12,042 bases of DNA, taken from NCBI GenBank assembly GCA_934525325.1, contig CAKSZE010000049.1:1-12042 (forward strand), in the 5' to 3' direction. The DNA comes from an uncultured Faecalibacterium sp. GTDB lineage: Bacteria > Bacillota > Clostridia > Oscillospirales > Ruminococcaceae. Positions 1-5,576 of the stretch are shown piece by piece; the stretch's first letter is position 1; the number at the start of each line of letters is the position of its first letter. The position numbers and the translations under genes are program-made. A model generated the notes under the pieces. The model saw only the letters and a list, made by a program, of their open reading frames with translations. It had not been told where the DNA came from and made no database searches.

Positions 1-16
1 AAAAGAGGGAATAACA

Positions 17-499
17 ATGGGAAAAGAAGCTAAAACCAACGCAATGCGCATTCTGGAACGGGAAAAGGTGGCCTATACCGCCCACGAGTACCCCCACGAG
101 GAGGGGGTGGCGGTGGACGGTGTGACCGTAGCCGCCAGCATGGGCGAGGACCCTGCCTGTGTGTATAAGACGCTGGTCACGCAGGGCAGCAGCAAAAACT
201 ATTTTGTGTTCGTCATTCCGGTGGCGGCAGAGCTGGACTTAAAGGCCGCTGCCCGCAGCGTGGGCGAAAAGAGCGTGGCGATGATCCATGTGGCGGATAT
301 CAACAAGGTCACCGGCTATGTGCGGGGCGGCTGCAGCCCGGTGGGCATGAAAAAGCAGTACCGCACCGTCTTTGACGAAAGCGTGCTGACCCAGCAGAAG
401 GTCTATGTTTCCGGCGGGCGCATCGGCACGCAGGTGTGCTGCGCCCCGGCGGATCTGCTGCGTGCCGCCCGCGCCGCCACCGCAAAGATCATTTTTTAA
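17..499 (+). CDS. ybaK: YbaK/EbsC-family Cys-tRNA(Pro)-type deacylase
   Basis: A 160-residue single-domain protein, the usual size for the YbaK/EbsC branch of the bacterial prolyl-tRNA editing superfamily. Members hydrolyse mischarged Cys-tRNA(Pro) in the cytosol and so guard translation fidelity. Visible family marks are the VYKTLV segment around Lys51 (equivalent by motif to the conserved Lys46 of Haemophilus YbaK), the GGCSPVG loop at residues 104-110 followed by MKK, and the VSGGRIGTQV strand near residues 131-140. The start is ATG 17, preceded by a GAGGG site at 5-9. The gene is followed by 462 bp without a credible gene, so it probably does not belong to the pur operon. Family assignment is firm; the exact tRNA substrate is inferred from the family. 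Confidence 0.9.
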   Translation: MGKEAKTNAMRILEREKVAYTAHEYPHEEGVAVDGVTVAASMGEDPACVYKTLVTQGSSKNYFVFVIPVAAELDLKAAARSVGEKSVAMIHVADINKVTGYVRGGCSPVGMKKQYRTVFDESVLTQQKVYVSGGRIGTQVCCAPADLLRAARAATAKIIF

Positions 500-600
500 A
501 AATCTGGCTTTCTATCTGGGATACATCAACACAGCCTTTACATAAAATATACCCGCTGCATAAGTCATACTTAAAAAGAAAAAGGATGGCGAAACTGCAC

Positions 601-620
601 AAAACTTTCGAAAGTTTTTT
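601..620 (+). terminator. Palindrome with T-run, possible terminator of the deacylase gene or operator
   Basis: AAAACTTTCGAAAGTTTT (601-618) is a perfect 18-bp palindrome and runs into two more T residues. As RNA it gives a short A/U-rich hairpin with a U-tail, a weak intrinsic terminator about 100 bp after the deacylase stop. Because it is a perfect palindrome touching the candidate -35 box at 619-624, it could instead be a repressor operator. It does not match the PurBox sequence known from Bacillus PurR well enough to name it. Confidence 0.35.
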
Positions 621-646
621 GACGGCATGGGAACACAAGGGAGAAT
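619..646 (+). promoter_or_regulatory. Candidate sigma-A promoter for the pur operon
   Basis: TTGACG (619-624, five of six to the -35 consensus) is followed after 16 bp by GAGAAT (641-646, four of six to the -10 consensus). A second, weaker pair lies downstream: TTTGCA (661-666), a 17-bp spacer and TAAACT (684-689), each four of six. That one would start a transcript near 696, just ahead of the first strong leader hairpin. Either would drive a transcript through the terminator at 882-916 into purE. This is by eye only, so confidence is low. Confidence 0.3.
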
Positions 647-699
647 TTGCCCAAACGCTCTTTGCAAAGCGGTTTTTTTGCCGTAAACTGTATCTAGTA

Positions 700-864
700 C
701 AGGGACGATGCCCCAAAAATGGGCTTGCATCGCCGCCTGAAAAAACGCTTGCACAGGAAACTGCGGAGGGAAACTTCAATGATGCTGCTGGTGCCGGGTC
801 GCATGGAATGGGGTCACATTCACTGCAATCAGGGGCATGGTGCAACCTTGTGCAAAATGCACGG
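700..864 (+). promoter_or_regulatory. Structured RNA leader upstream of purE
   Basis: Several pairings are visible. CAGG (700-703) pairs with CCTG (736-739) and encloses CGATGC/GCATCG (706-711 with 727-732) and CCC/GGG, giving one tall hairpin. TTGCACA (749-755) pairs with TGTGCAA (849-855), extended by GG/CC across a one-base bulge. Inside that, GAATG (806-810) pairs with CATTC (817-821) and TGCC (792-795) with GGCA (834-837). CACGG (860-864) can pair with CCGTG (887-891), which is the 5' arm of the terminator, so it is a possible antiterminator. I could not match this to the guanine, PRPP or ZTP riboswitch consensus, nor to a T-box. A structured RNA is likely; its class is unknown. Confidence 0.4.
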
Positions 865-883
865 ACAGAAAAACTGGAAATAA
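779..883 (+). CDS. Possible 34-residue leader peptide (uORF) of the purE leader
   Basis: ATG 779 sits 8 nt after a GGAGGG site (765-770), a spacing as good as that of the pur genes, and opens a frame of 34 codons ending at TAA 881-883. The predicted peptide begins MMLLVPGRMEW and ends GQKNWK; it has no recognisable domain. The stop codon abuts the 5' base of the terminator at 882, so a ribosome ending there would cover the terminator's 5' arm. That placement is what a translation-coupled attenuator would show. The peptide has four His and three Met beyond the initiator but no clear run of a regulatory amino acid. It could be a chance ORF inside a structured RNA. Confidence 0.3.
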   Translation: MMLLVPGRMEWGHIHCNQGHGATLCKMHGQKNWK

Positions 884-916
884 AGGCCGTGGTACAGGTG
901 TACCGCAGCCTTTTTT
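882..916 (+). terminator. Rho-independent terminator in the purE leader (attenuator)
   Basis: AAAGGC (882-887) pairs with GCCTTT (908-913). After a C/A mismatch, GTGGTAC (889-895) pairs with GTACCGC (900-906), including one G-U, around the tetraloop AGGT. The hairpin ends in six T residues (911-916). It lies 45 bp before the purE start, after the candidate promoters, so it sits inside the operon's own leader. This is the usual position of an attenuator whose read-through is regulated. It could also simply end the deacylase transcript, with an unrecognised pur promoter further on, but I see no good promoter between 917 and 961. Confidence 0.75.
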
Positions 917-961
917 GTTTGTCGGTCTTGTTGGACAGTTGAGAAAGAGAGGCTTTGGAAA

Positions 962-1462
962 ATGGTTCGTAAAGTGGCAGTGATCATGGGTTCGGACAGC
1001 GATTGGCCGGTGGTCAAGGGTGCCTGCGCCCAGCTGAAGGCACTGGACATCCCCTTTGAGGCACACATCCTTTCGGCGCATCGCACCCCCGCCGAGGCAG
1101 CAGCCTTTGCAAAAAGCGCAAAGGCCAACGGCTTTGGCGTCATCCTGTGCGCGGCGGGCATGGCAGCACATCTGGCAGGTGCTTTTGCCGCCAACACCAC
1201 CCTGCCGGTCATCGGCATCCCCATGAAGGGCGGCGCGATAGATGGCTTGGACGCGCTGCTGGCTACCGTGCAGATGCCCAGCGGCATCCCGGTGGCTACC
1301 GTGGCACTGAACGGTGCCAAGAACGCCGCATGGCTGGCTGCTGAAATTCTGGCCCTGAGCGATGACGCACTGGCTGAAAAGCTGGAGGCTGAGCGCGTGG
1401 CCATGGCGCAGCAGATCGCAGCCAAGGAAGAGAAGCTGCAGAACGAACTGAACGAACTGTAA
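962..1462 (+). CDS. purE: N5-carboxyaminoimidazole ribonucleotide mutase, class I PurE
   Basis: A 166-residue protein that converts N5-CAIR to CAIR in IMP synthesis. It shows MGSDSDWP (residues 9-16), the SAHRTP loop (38-43) with the catalytic-type His40, and the CAAGMAAHLAG segment around 63-73. These mark class I PurE. The class II AIR carboxylase, as in Treponema, differs in both loops (SAHK, and no AAHL motif). Class I normally needs PurK to make N5-CAIR, and PurK is not in this window. The start is ATG 962 with an AGAGAGG site at 946-952. The C-terminus from about residue 133 is a charged, probably helical tail. It is first in the operon, with a 10-bp gap to purF. Confidence 0.95.
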   Translation: MVRKVAVIMGSDSDWPVVKGACAQLKALDIPFEAHILSAHRTPAEAAAFAKSAKANGFGVILCAAGMAAHLAGAFAANTTLPVIGIPMKGGAIDGLDALLATVQMPSGIPVATVALNGAKNAAWLAAEILALSDDALAEKLEAERVAMAQQIAAKEEKLQNELNEL

Positions 1463-1472
1463 AGGAGAACCA

Positions 1473-2951
1473 ATGTCTGATTTTGCATATCCGCTGCATG
1501 AGGAGTGCGGCGTTTTCGGCATCTACGACCGTGCCGGTACCGAGGATGTGGCCGCAGCGGCTTATTCGGCCCTGTACGCGCTGCAGCACCGCGGGCAGGA
1601 GAGCTGCGGCATCGCCGTCAACGATGACGGCGTGATCACCGGTCACCGGGATCTGGGTCTTGTGAACGAGGTGTTCACCCCGGATGTGCTGGCAAGCCTG
1701 TCCACTACCACGGCACACATGGCCACCGGTCATGTGCGCTACGCCACCGCGGGCACCCGCGTCCGCGCCAACGCCCAGCCCATGATCGTCCGCCATGGCC
1801 GCGGCACCATGGCGCTGTGCCACAACGGCAACCTGACCAACGCCGTGGAGCTGCGCCGCCAGCTGGAAAACGAGGGCGCGATCTTCCACGGCTCCTCGGA
1901 TACAGAGGTCATCTGCTACCTCATCACCCGCAACCGTCTGCGCATGGGCAGCATCGAGACTGCCATCAGCAAGACCATGGATGTGCTGGAAGGCGCATAC
2001 AGCCTTGTGATCATGTCTGCCACCAAACTCATCGCGGTGCGCGACCCCCGGGGCTACCGTCCCCTGTGCATCGGCACGTTGCCCGGCGGCGGCTACGTCT
2101 TTGCCAGCGAAAGCTGCGCACTGGATGCCGCCGGTGCCGCCCTGCTGCGGGACGTGGAGCCCGGCGAGATCGTGGTGGTGGACACCAAGACCGGCGAACT
2201 GCGCAGCATCAAGGATCACTGCGGACGCCCGGACACCCAGATGTGCGTGTTCGAGTTCATCTACTTTGCCCGTCCGGACAGCGTCATTGAGGGCAGCTCG
2301 GTGCACGAGGCACGCAAGCAGGCAGGCCGCTTCCTTGCACAGGAGCACCCTGTGGAGGCCGATGTGGTCATCGGTGTGCCGGATTCCGGCTTGGATGCAG
2401 CGCTGGGCTACTCGCAGGAGAGCGGCATCCCTTACGGCATCGGCTTCATCAAGAATAAATACATTGGCCGCACCTTTATTCAGGGCAGCCAGAAGCAGCG
2501 CGAAAACAGCGTGCGCATCAAGCTGAACGTGGTGTCCAGCACCGTCAAGGGCAAGCGCGTGGTGCTGGTGGATGACTCCATCGTGCGCGGCACCACCTCT
2601 GCCCGCATCATCAAGCTGCTGCGGGACGCTGGTGCTGCCGAGGTGCACTTTATGGTCTCTGCACCTCCCTTCAAGTATCCGTGCTACTTTGGTACCGATA
2701 TCCCGGACCAGAAGCTGCTGGTGGCCACCGGCCGCACGCTGGAACAGATCAACGAGGTCATCGGCGCCGATACGCTGGGCTACCTTTCCAACGAGCATGT
2801 TGTCCAGCTTGCCAAAAACGCAAAATGCGGTTTCTGCACCGCCTGCTTTACCGGCGAGTATGCCGTAGAGCCGGAAAGTGTGCTTTCTACCGATATTCAC
2901 GACCGTCACCTGAACGACCGTCCCAAGGACGCCAAAAAGTTAGGAGAGTAA
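1473..2951 (+). CDS. purF: Amidophosphoribosyltransferase (glutamine PRPP amidotransferase)
   Basis: A 492-residue enzyme for the committed step, PRPP plus glutamine to phosphoribosylamine. The N-terminal Ntn-hydrolase glutaminase begins with EECGVFGI, whose Cys12 would become the nucleophile after removal of an 11-residue propeptide. The phosphoribosyltransferase half carries the PRPP loop VVLVDDSIVRGTTS, with Asp367-Asp368. Cysteines at 258 (MCVFEF), 404 (YPCYF), 455 and 458 (FCTACFTG) match the four 4Fe-4S ligands of the Bacillus-type enzyme, and an extra Cys452 is next to them. An oxygen-sensitive cluster fits an anaerobe. The start is ATG 1473 after AAAGGAG. The last codons (Leu490 TTA, Gly, Glu) also provide the purM ribosome-binding site. 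Confidence 0.97.
   Translation: MSDFAYPLHEECGVFGIYDRAGTEDVAAAAYSALYALQHRGQESCGIAVNDDGVITGHRDLGLVNEVFTPDVLASLSTTTAHMATGHVRYATAGTRVRANAQPMIVRHGRGTMALCHNGNLTNAVELRRQLENEGAIFHGSSDTEVICYLITRNRLRMGSIETAISKTMDVLEGAYSLVIMSATKLIAVRDPRGYRPLCIGTLPGGGYVFASESCALDAAGAALLRDVEPGEIVVVDTKTGELRSIKDHCGRPDTQMCVFEFIYFARPDSVIEGSSVHEARKQAGRFLAQEHPVEADVVIGVPDSGLDAALGYSQESGIPYGIGFIKNKYIGRTFIQGSQKQRENSVRIKLNVVSSTVKGKRVVLVDDSIVRGTTSARIIKLLRDAGAAEVHFMVSAPPFKYPCYFGTDIPDQKLLVATGRTLEQINEVIGADTLGYLSNEHVVQLAKNAKCGFCTACFTGEYAVEPESVLSTDIHDRHLNDRPKDAKKLGE
2941..2946 (+). promoter_or_regulatory. purM ribosome-binding site inside the purF 3' end
   Basis: TAGGAG at 2941-2946 lies within the final codons of purF, 9 nt before ATG 2956. 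The site spans a TTA leucine codon, one that the rest of purF appears to avoid. This couples purM translation to the end of purF and sets the purM start. Confidence 0.6.
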
Positions 2952-2955
2952 GAAC

Positions 2956-4002
2956 ATGGAAAAGAGCTATTCTGAAAGCTACGCCGCAGCAGGCGTGGAC
3001 ATTACCGCCGGTTACCGCTCTGTGGAGCTGATGAAGCAGTATGTCGCCCGTACCATGAACGAGCACTGCATCGGCGGCTTGGGCGGCTTTGGCGGCCTGT
3101 TTGAGCTGGACTGCACCGGCTATAAGCACCCGGTGCTGATCTCCGGCACCGACGGTGTGGGCACCAAGCTGAAGGTTGCCATGATCATGGATAAGCACGA
3201 CACCATCGGCATCGACTGCGTGGCCATGTGCGTCAACGACGTCATCTGCGCCGGTGCAAAGCCGCTGGTGTTCCTGGATTACATCGCCTGCGGCCGCAAC
3301 GTGCCGGAAAAAATCGCCAACATCGTCAAGGGCGTGGCCGAGGGCTGCGTGCAGGCCGATTGCGCACTGGTGGGCGGCGAAACTGCCGAGCACCCGGGCA
3401 TGATGCCGGAGGACGAGTATGATCTGGCCGGTTTCACCGTGGGCGTTGTGGACAAGGAGAAGATCCTGAACAACGAGACCATGGCAGCAGGTGACGTGAT
3501 CCTCGCTCTGCCCTCCACCGGCGTGCACTCCAACGGCTTCTCGCTGGTGCGCAAGGTGTTCAACATCGACGCCGACCCTGATGTGCTGTTCTCCACCCCC
3601 GCCGAGCTGGGCGGCAAGACCCTTGGCGAAGCGCTGCTGGCTCCCACCAAGATCTACGTCAAGCCCGTGCTGAAGGTGCTGGAAGAGGTGCAGGTCAAGG
3701 GCATCTCCCACATCACCGGCGGCGGCTTCTACGAGAATATCCCCCGCAGCCTGAAGAAGGGCTGCTGCGCCCGCATCAACAAGGCAGATGTGCGCACCCC
3801 CGCTCTGTTCCACCTGATGCAGAAGGTAGGCGGCATCTCCGAGCATGATATGTTCAACACCTTCAACATGGGCGTGGGCATGGTGCTCACCGTGCCCGCC
3901 GAGCAGGCCGATAAGGCACTGGAGATCCTGCACGCCAACGGCGAGCCGGAAGCCTACCGTCTGGGCGTCATCGCAGAAGGTGAGGGCGTGGAGCTGTGCT
4001 GA
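2956..4002 (+). CDS. purM: Phosphoribosylformylglycinamidine cyclo-ligase (AIR synthetase)
   Basis: A 348-residue cytosolic enzyme that closes FGAM to AIR using ATP; the length is normal for the family. Hallmarks in order are the ATP-binding GTDGVGTKL (residues 64-72), DTIGIDCVAMCVNDV (82-96), AGAKPLVFLDYIA, the GGETAEHPGMM turn from residue 140, HSNGFSLVRKV from His191, and HITGGGFYENIPR. It belongs to the PurM/PurL fold superfamily. ATG 2956 follows purF by 4 bp, with the Shine-Dalgarno site inside purF. Its stop codon is overlapped by the purN start, so purF, purM and purN are almost certainly co-translated from one message. Confidence 0.97.
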   Translation: MEKSYSESYAAAGVDITAGYRSVELMKQYVARTMNEHCIGGLGGFGGLFELDCTGYKHPVLISGTDGVGTKLKVAMIMDKHDTIGIDCVAMCVNDVICAGAKPLVFLDYIACGRNVPEKIANIVKGVAEGCVQADCALVGGETAEHPGMMPEDEYDLAGFTVGVVDKEKILNNETMAAGDVILALPSTGVHSNGFSLVRKVFNIDADPDVLFSTPAELGGKTLGEALLAPTKIYVKPVLKVLEEVQVKGISHITGGGFYENIPRSLKKGCCARINKADVRTPALFHLMQKVGGISEHDMFNTFNMGVGMVLTVPAEQADKALEILHANGEPEAYRLGVIAEGEGVELC

Positions 4003-4592
4003 ACATTGCCGTGTTAGTGTCCGGCGGCGGCACCAATCTGCAGGCGCTGCTGGACAGCGAGGCCCGGGGCGAGAACCCCAATGGTAAAATCACGCTGGTA
4101 GTGGCTTCCAAGCCCGGTGTCTTTGCGCTGGAACGTGCCGCAAAGGCCGGTGTGGAGGGCTGTGTGGTGCGCCGCAAGGACTACGCTACCAGCGAGGAAT
4201 TTGACGCTGCGCTGCTGGAAACGCTGCGGGCGCACAACATTGATCTGGTGGTGCTGGCGGGCTTTCTGTCCGTGCTGGGCCCCAGCGTCATTGCGGCTTA
4301 TCCGCGCCGTATCCTGAACGTGCACCCTGCGCTGATCCCTTCCTTCTGCGGGCCGGGAATGTACGGTCTGCGTCCTCACGAAGCCGCACTGGCCCGGGGC
4401 TGCAAGGTGACCGGCGCTACCGTCCACTTTGTCAATGAGGAGTGCGACGGCGGGCCCATCCTGCTGCAAAAGGCCGTGGATATCCTGCCCGGCGACACTC
4501 CCGAGGTGCTGCAGAAGCGGGTGATGGAACAGGCGGAGTGGAAGCTGCTGCCCAAGGCTGTGGCTATGATCTGTAACGGTGAAGTGGAGTAA
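3996..4592 (+). CDS. purN: Phosphoribosylglycinamide formyltransferase, folate-dependent
   Basis: A 198-residue GAR transformylase that moves a formyl group from 10-formyltetrahydrofolate to GAR. The N-terminal VLVSGGGTNLQALLD (residues 6-20) binds the phosphate. The catalytic triad is present as Asn108 and His110 in NVHPALIP and Asp151 in the EECDGGP loop. I chose GTG 3996 because the next ATG would delete the phosphate-binding loop. GAGGG at 3982-3986 is 9 nt upstream, and the start overlaps the purM stop by 7 nt. The non-ATG start implies translation coupled to purM. The 3' side runs directly into an intergenic repeat. Confidence 0.95.
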   Translation: MLNIAVLVSGGGTNLQALLDSEARGENPNGKITLVVASKPGVFALERAAKAGVEGCVVRRKDYATSEEFDAALLETLRAHNIDLVVLAGFLSVLGPSVIAAYPRRILNVHPALIPSFCGPGMYGLRPHEAALARGCKVTGATVHFVNEECDGGPILLQKAVDILPGDTPEVLQKRVMEQAEWKLLPKAVAMICNGEVE

Positions 4593-4625
4593 AAGAACCC
4601 TCTCCGTCAGTGCTGACGCACTGCC

Positions 4626-4649
4626 ACCTCCCCCGAAGGTGGAGGTTTT
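4626..4649 (+). terminator. Terminator-like hairpin, + strand, in repeat copy 1
   Basis: A nine-position stem (4626-4634 with 4638-4646) with one C/T mismatch and a GAA loop is followed by TTTT. It could cause partial termination after purN. The T-run is short, so read-through is expected. Confidence 0.35.
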
Positions 4650-4670
4650 ACACATCTGATGGTAATGCAG

Positions 4671-4696
4671 AAAAAAGCTCCCCCCTCGGGGGAGCT
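4671..4696 (-). terminator. Terminator-like hairpin, - strand, in repeat copy 1
   Basis: Read on the minus strand, a perfect 9-bp GC-rich stem with a three-base loop is followed by six T residues. This is a textbook intrinsic terminator for transcription running toward purN from the right. No minus-strand gene is present here, so it would act on antisense transcripts if at all. Confidence 0.45.
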
Positions 4697-4742
4697 GGCG
4701 AGCGAATGCGAGCCTGAGAGGGTTTGAATAGGAGAATTTGAC

Positions 4743-5543
4743 ATGGAAAAGATCAACCTGAACGAGTATCTGGCCTCCAACGAGTACCCCGGCCGCGGCA
4801 TTGCTGTGGCAATGGCACCGGACGGACGGCAGATGTTTATCGGCTACTTTATCATGGGACGCAGCGAGAACAGCCGCAACCGCGTGTTTGACCCCGTACC
4901 CGAGCGCGGCGGCATCTGCACCGTTGCAGCCGACCCCGCAAAGCTGGAAGACCCCAGCCTGATCATTTATAACCCGGTGCTGACCCTTGGCAAGACCCAT
5001 ATCGTGACCAACGGTGACCAGACCGATACCATCTACGACCTGATGAGCCAGGGCAAGAGCTTTGCCGATGCCCTGCGCACCCGCACCTTTGAGCCGGACG
5101 GCCCCAACTACACCCCCCGCATCTCCGCTGTGGTGTACGCCGACGGCAGCTACCAGATGAGCATCCTCAAGTCTGCCGATGGCAACGGCGACAGCGTGCA
5201 GCGCTATTTTTTTGATTATCCCCAGCCCGTTGCAGGCGAGGGTCACTTTATCAGCACCTACAAGCACAACGGCAACCCCATCCCCAGCTTTGAGGGCGAG
5301 CCCCTGCGCTTTGCCTGCCCCCGCACCATCGGCGATTTTGCCCACGATATGTGGAGCAGCCTGAATCTGGACAACAAGGTCAGCCTGTTTGCCCGGGTCA
5401 TCGATCTGGAAACCGGCGAGAGCGGCGATATGATCTTTAATAAATATGATCCGGTGTGCAGCGATCTTGACGACCCCGAGGAGCCGGAACTGCTGCCCGA
5501 GGAGCTGGAACTGCTCAAAAAGCTTGACGCCGAGGAAGAATAA
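4743..5543 (+). CDS. IMP cyclohydrolase, PurO-like family (not PurH-type)
   Basis: A 266-residue protein that I assign to the IMP_cyclohyd family typified by archaeal PurO, which closes FAICAR to IMP, the last step of the pathway. Segments resembling the family are YPGRGIAVAMAPDGRQMFIGYFI (start at Tyr15), GRSENSRNRVFD (39-50), IIYNPVL (74-80), VTNGDQTD (88-95) and PDGPNYTPRISAV (118-130). It is unrelated to the MGS-like cyclohydrolase domain of bacterial PurH. Residues 241-266 form an Asp/Glu-rich tail beyond the core, making it longer than archaeal PurO at about 200 residues. ATG 4743 follows AGGAGA (4730-4735). Its neighbour encodes the matching formyltransferase without a cyclohydrolase domain, which strongly supports the function. 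Family recognition is from memory of motifs. Confidence 0.85.
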   Translation: MEKINLNEYLASNEYPGRGIAVAMAPDGRQMFIGYFIMGRSENSRNRVFDPVPERGGICTVAADPAKLEDPSLIIYNPVLTLGKTHIVTNGDQTDTIYDLMSQGKSFADALRTRTFEPDGPNYTPRISAVVYADGSYQMSILKSADGNGDSVQRYFFDYPQPVAGEGHFISTYKHNGNPIPSFEGEPLRFACPRTIGDFAHDMWSSLNLDNKVSLFARVIDLETGESGDMIFNKYDPVCSDLDDPEEPELLPEELELLKKLDAEEE

Positions 5544-5576
5544 GAGTAAACCTTAGGATATAAGGAGGATGCACCA

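Larger units (their letters stand above)
500..961 (+). other. Intergenic region and purE leader
   Basis: This 462-bp stretch lies between the deacylase gene and purE and looks less GC-rich than the flanking genes. I see no convincing full-size gene in it. The first hundred bases hold nothing I can name. From 601 onward there are a palindrome, candidate promoters, a strong hairpin (700-739), a long-range stem (749-757 with 846-855), a possible short leader ORF (779-883) and an intrinsic terminator (882-916). The layout is that of a regulated 5' leader of a biosynthetic operon. The regulator, whether ligand, protein or ribosome, cannot be told from sequence alone. Confidence 0.7.
4596..4724 (+). 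repeat. Intergenic inverted-repeat element, copy 1 (MITE/REP-like)
   Basis: The ends are AACCCTCTC (4596-4604) and GAGAGGGTT (4716-4724), a perfect 9-bp terminal inverted repeat. Inside are a CGTCAG/CTGACG palindrome (4605-4618), a left hairpin ACCTCCCCC-GAA-GGTGGAGGT (4626-4646, one mismatch) followed by TTTT, and a right hairpin AGCTCCCCC-CTC-GGGGGAGCT (4676-4696) preceded by a run of A. There is no transposase. The element starts 4 bp after the purN stop and ends just before the AGGAG site of the next gene. The second copy at 6772-6931 has the same plan, which supports a dispersed genomic repeat. Strand is arbitrary. Confidence 0.85.

Noticed and set aside
681..700. Guanine/adenine riboswitch fragment suggested by CCGTAAAC followed by CTAGTA.
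   Set aside because: The upstream core elements (the ATATGG and TTTCTACC-type loops) are not present at the right distances.
697..760. ZTP (pfl) riboswitch suggested by CCGCCTG at 733-739 upstream of a purine gene.
   Set aside because: The conserved GGGC after CCGCCTG is missing (here AAAAAACG follows), the segment pairs in a simple hairpin with CAGG at 700-703, and the upstream conserved half of the motif is not found.
889..910. T-box antiterminator suggested by AGGTGTACCGCAG near the terminator.
   Set aside because: The match has a gap in the key TGG bulge and lies in the terminator's own loop and 3' arm rather than in a separate antiterminator. A tRNA-sensing leader also makes little sense before purE.
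586..942. An open frame of about 118 codons from ATG 586 through the whole purE leader.
   Set aside because: It lacks a properly spaced ribosome-binding site, runs through the terminator hairpin and its T-run, and the product is of low complexity with no family resemblance.
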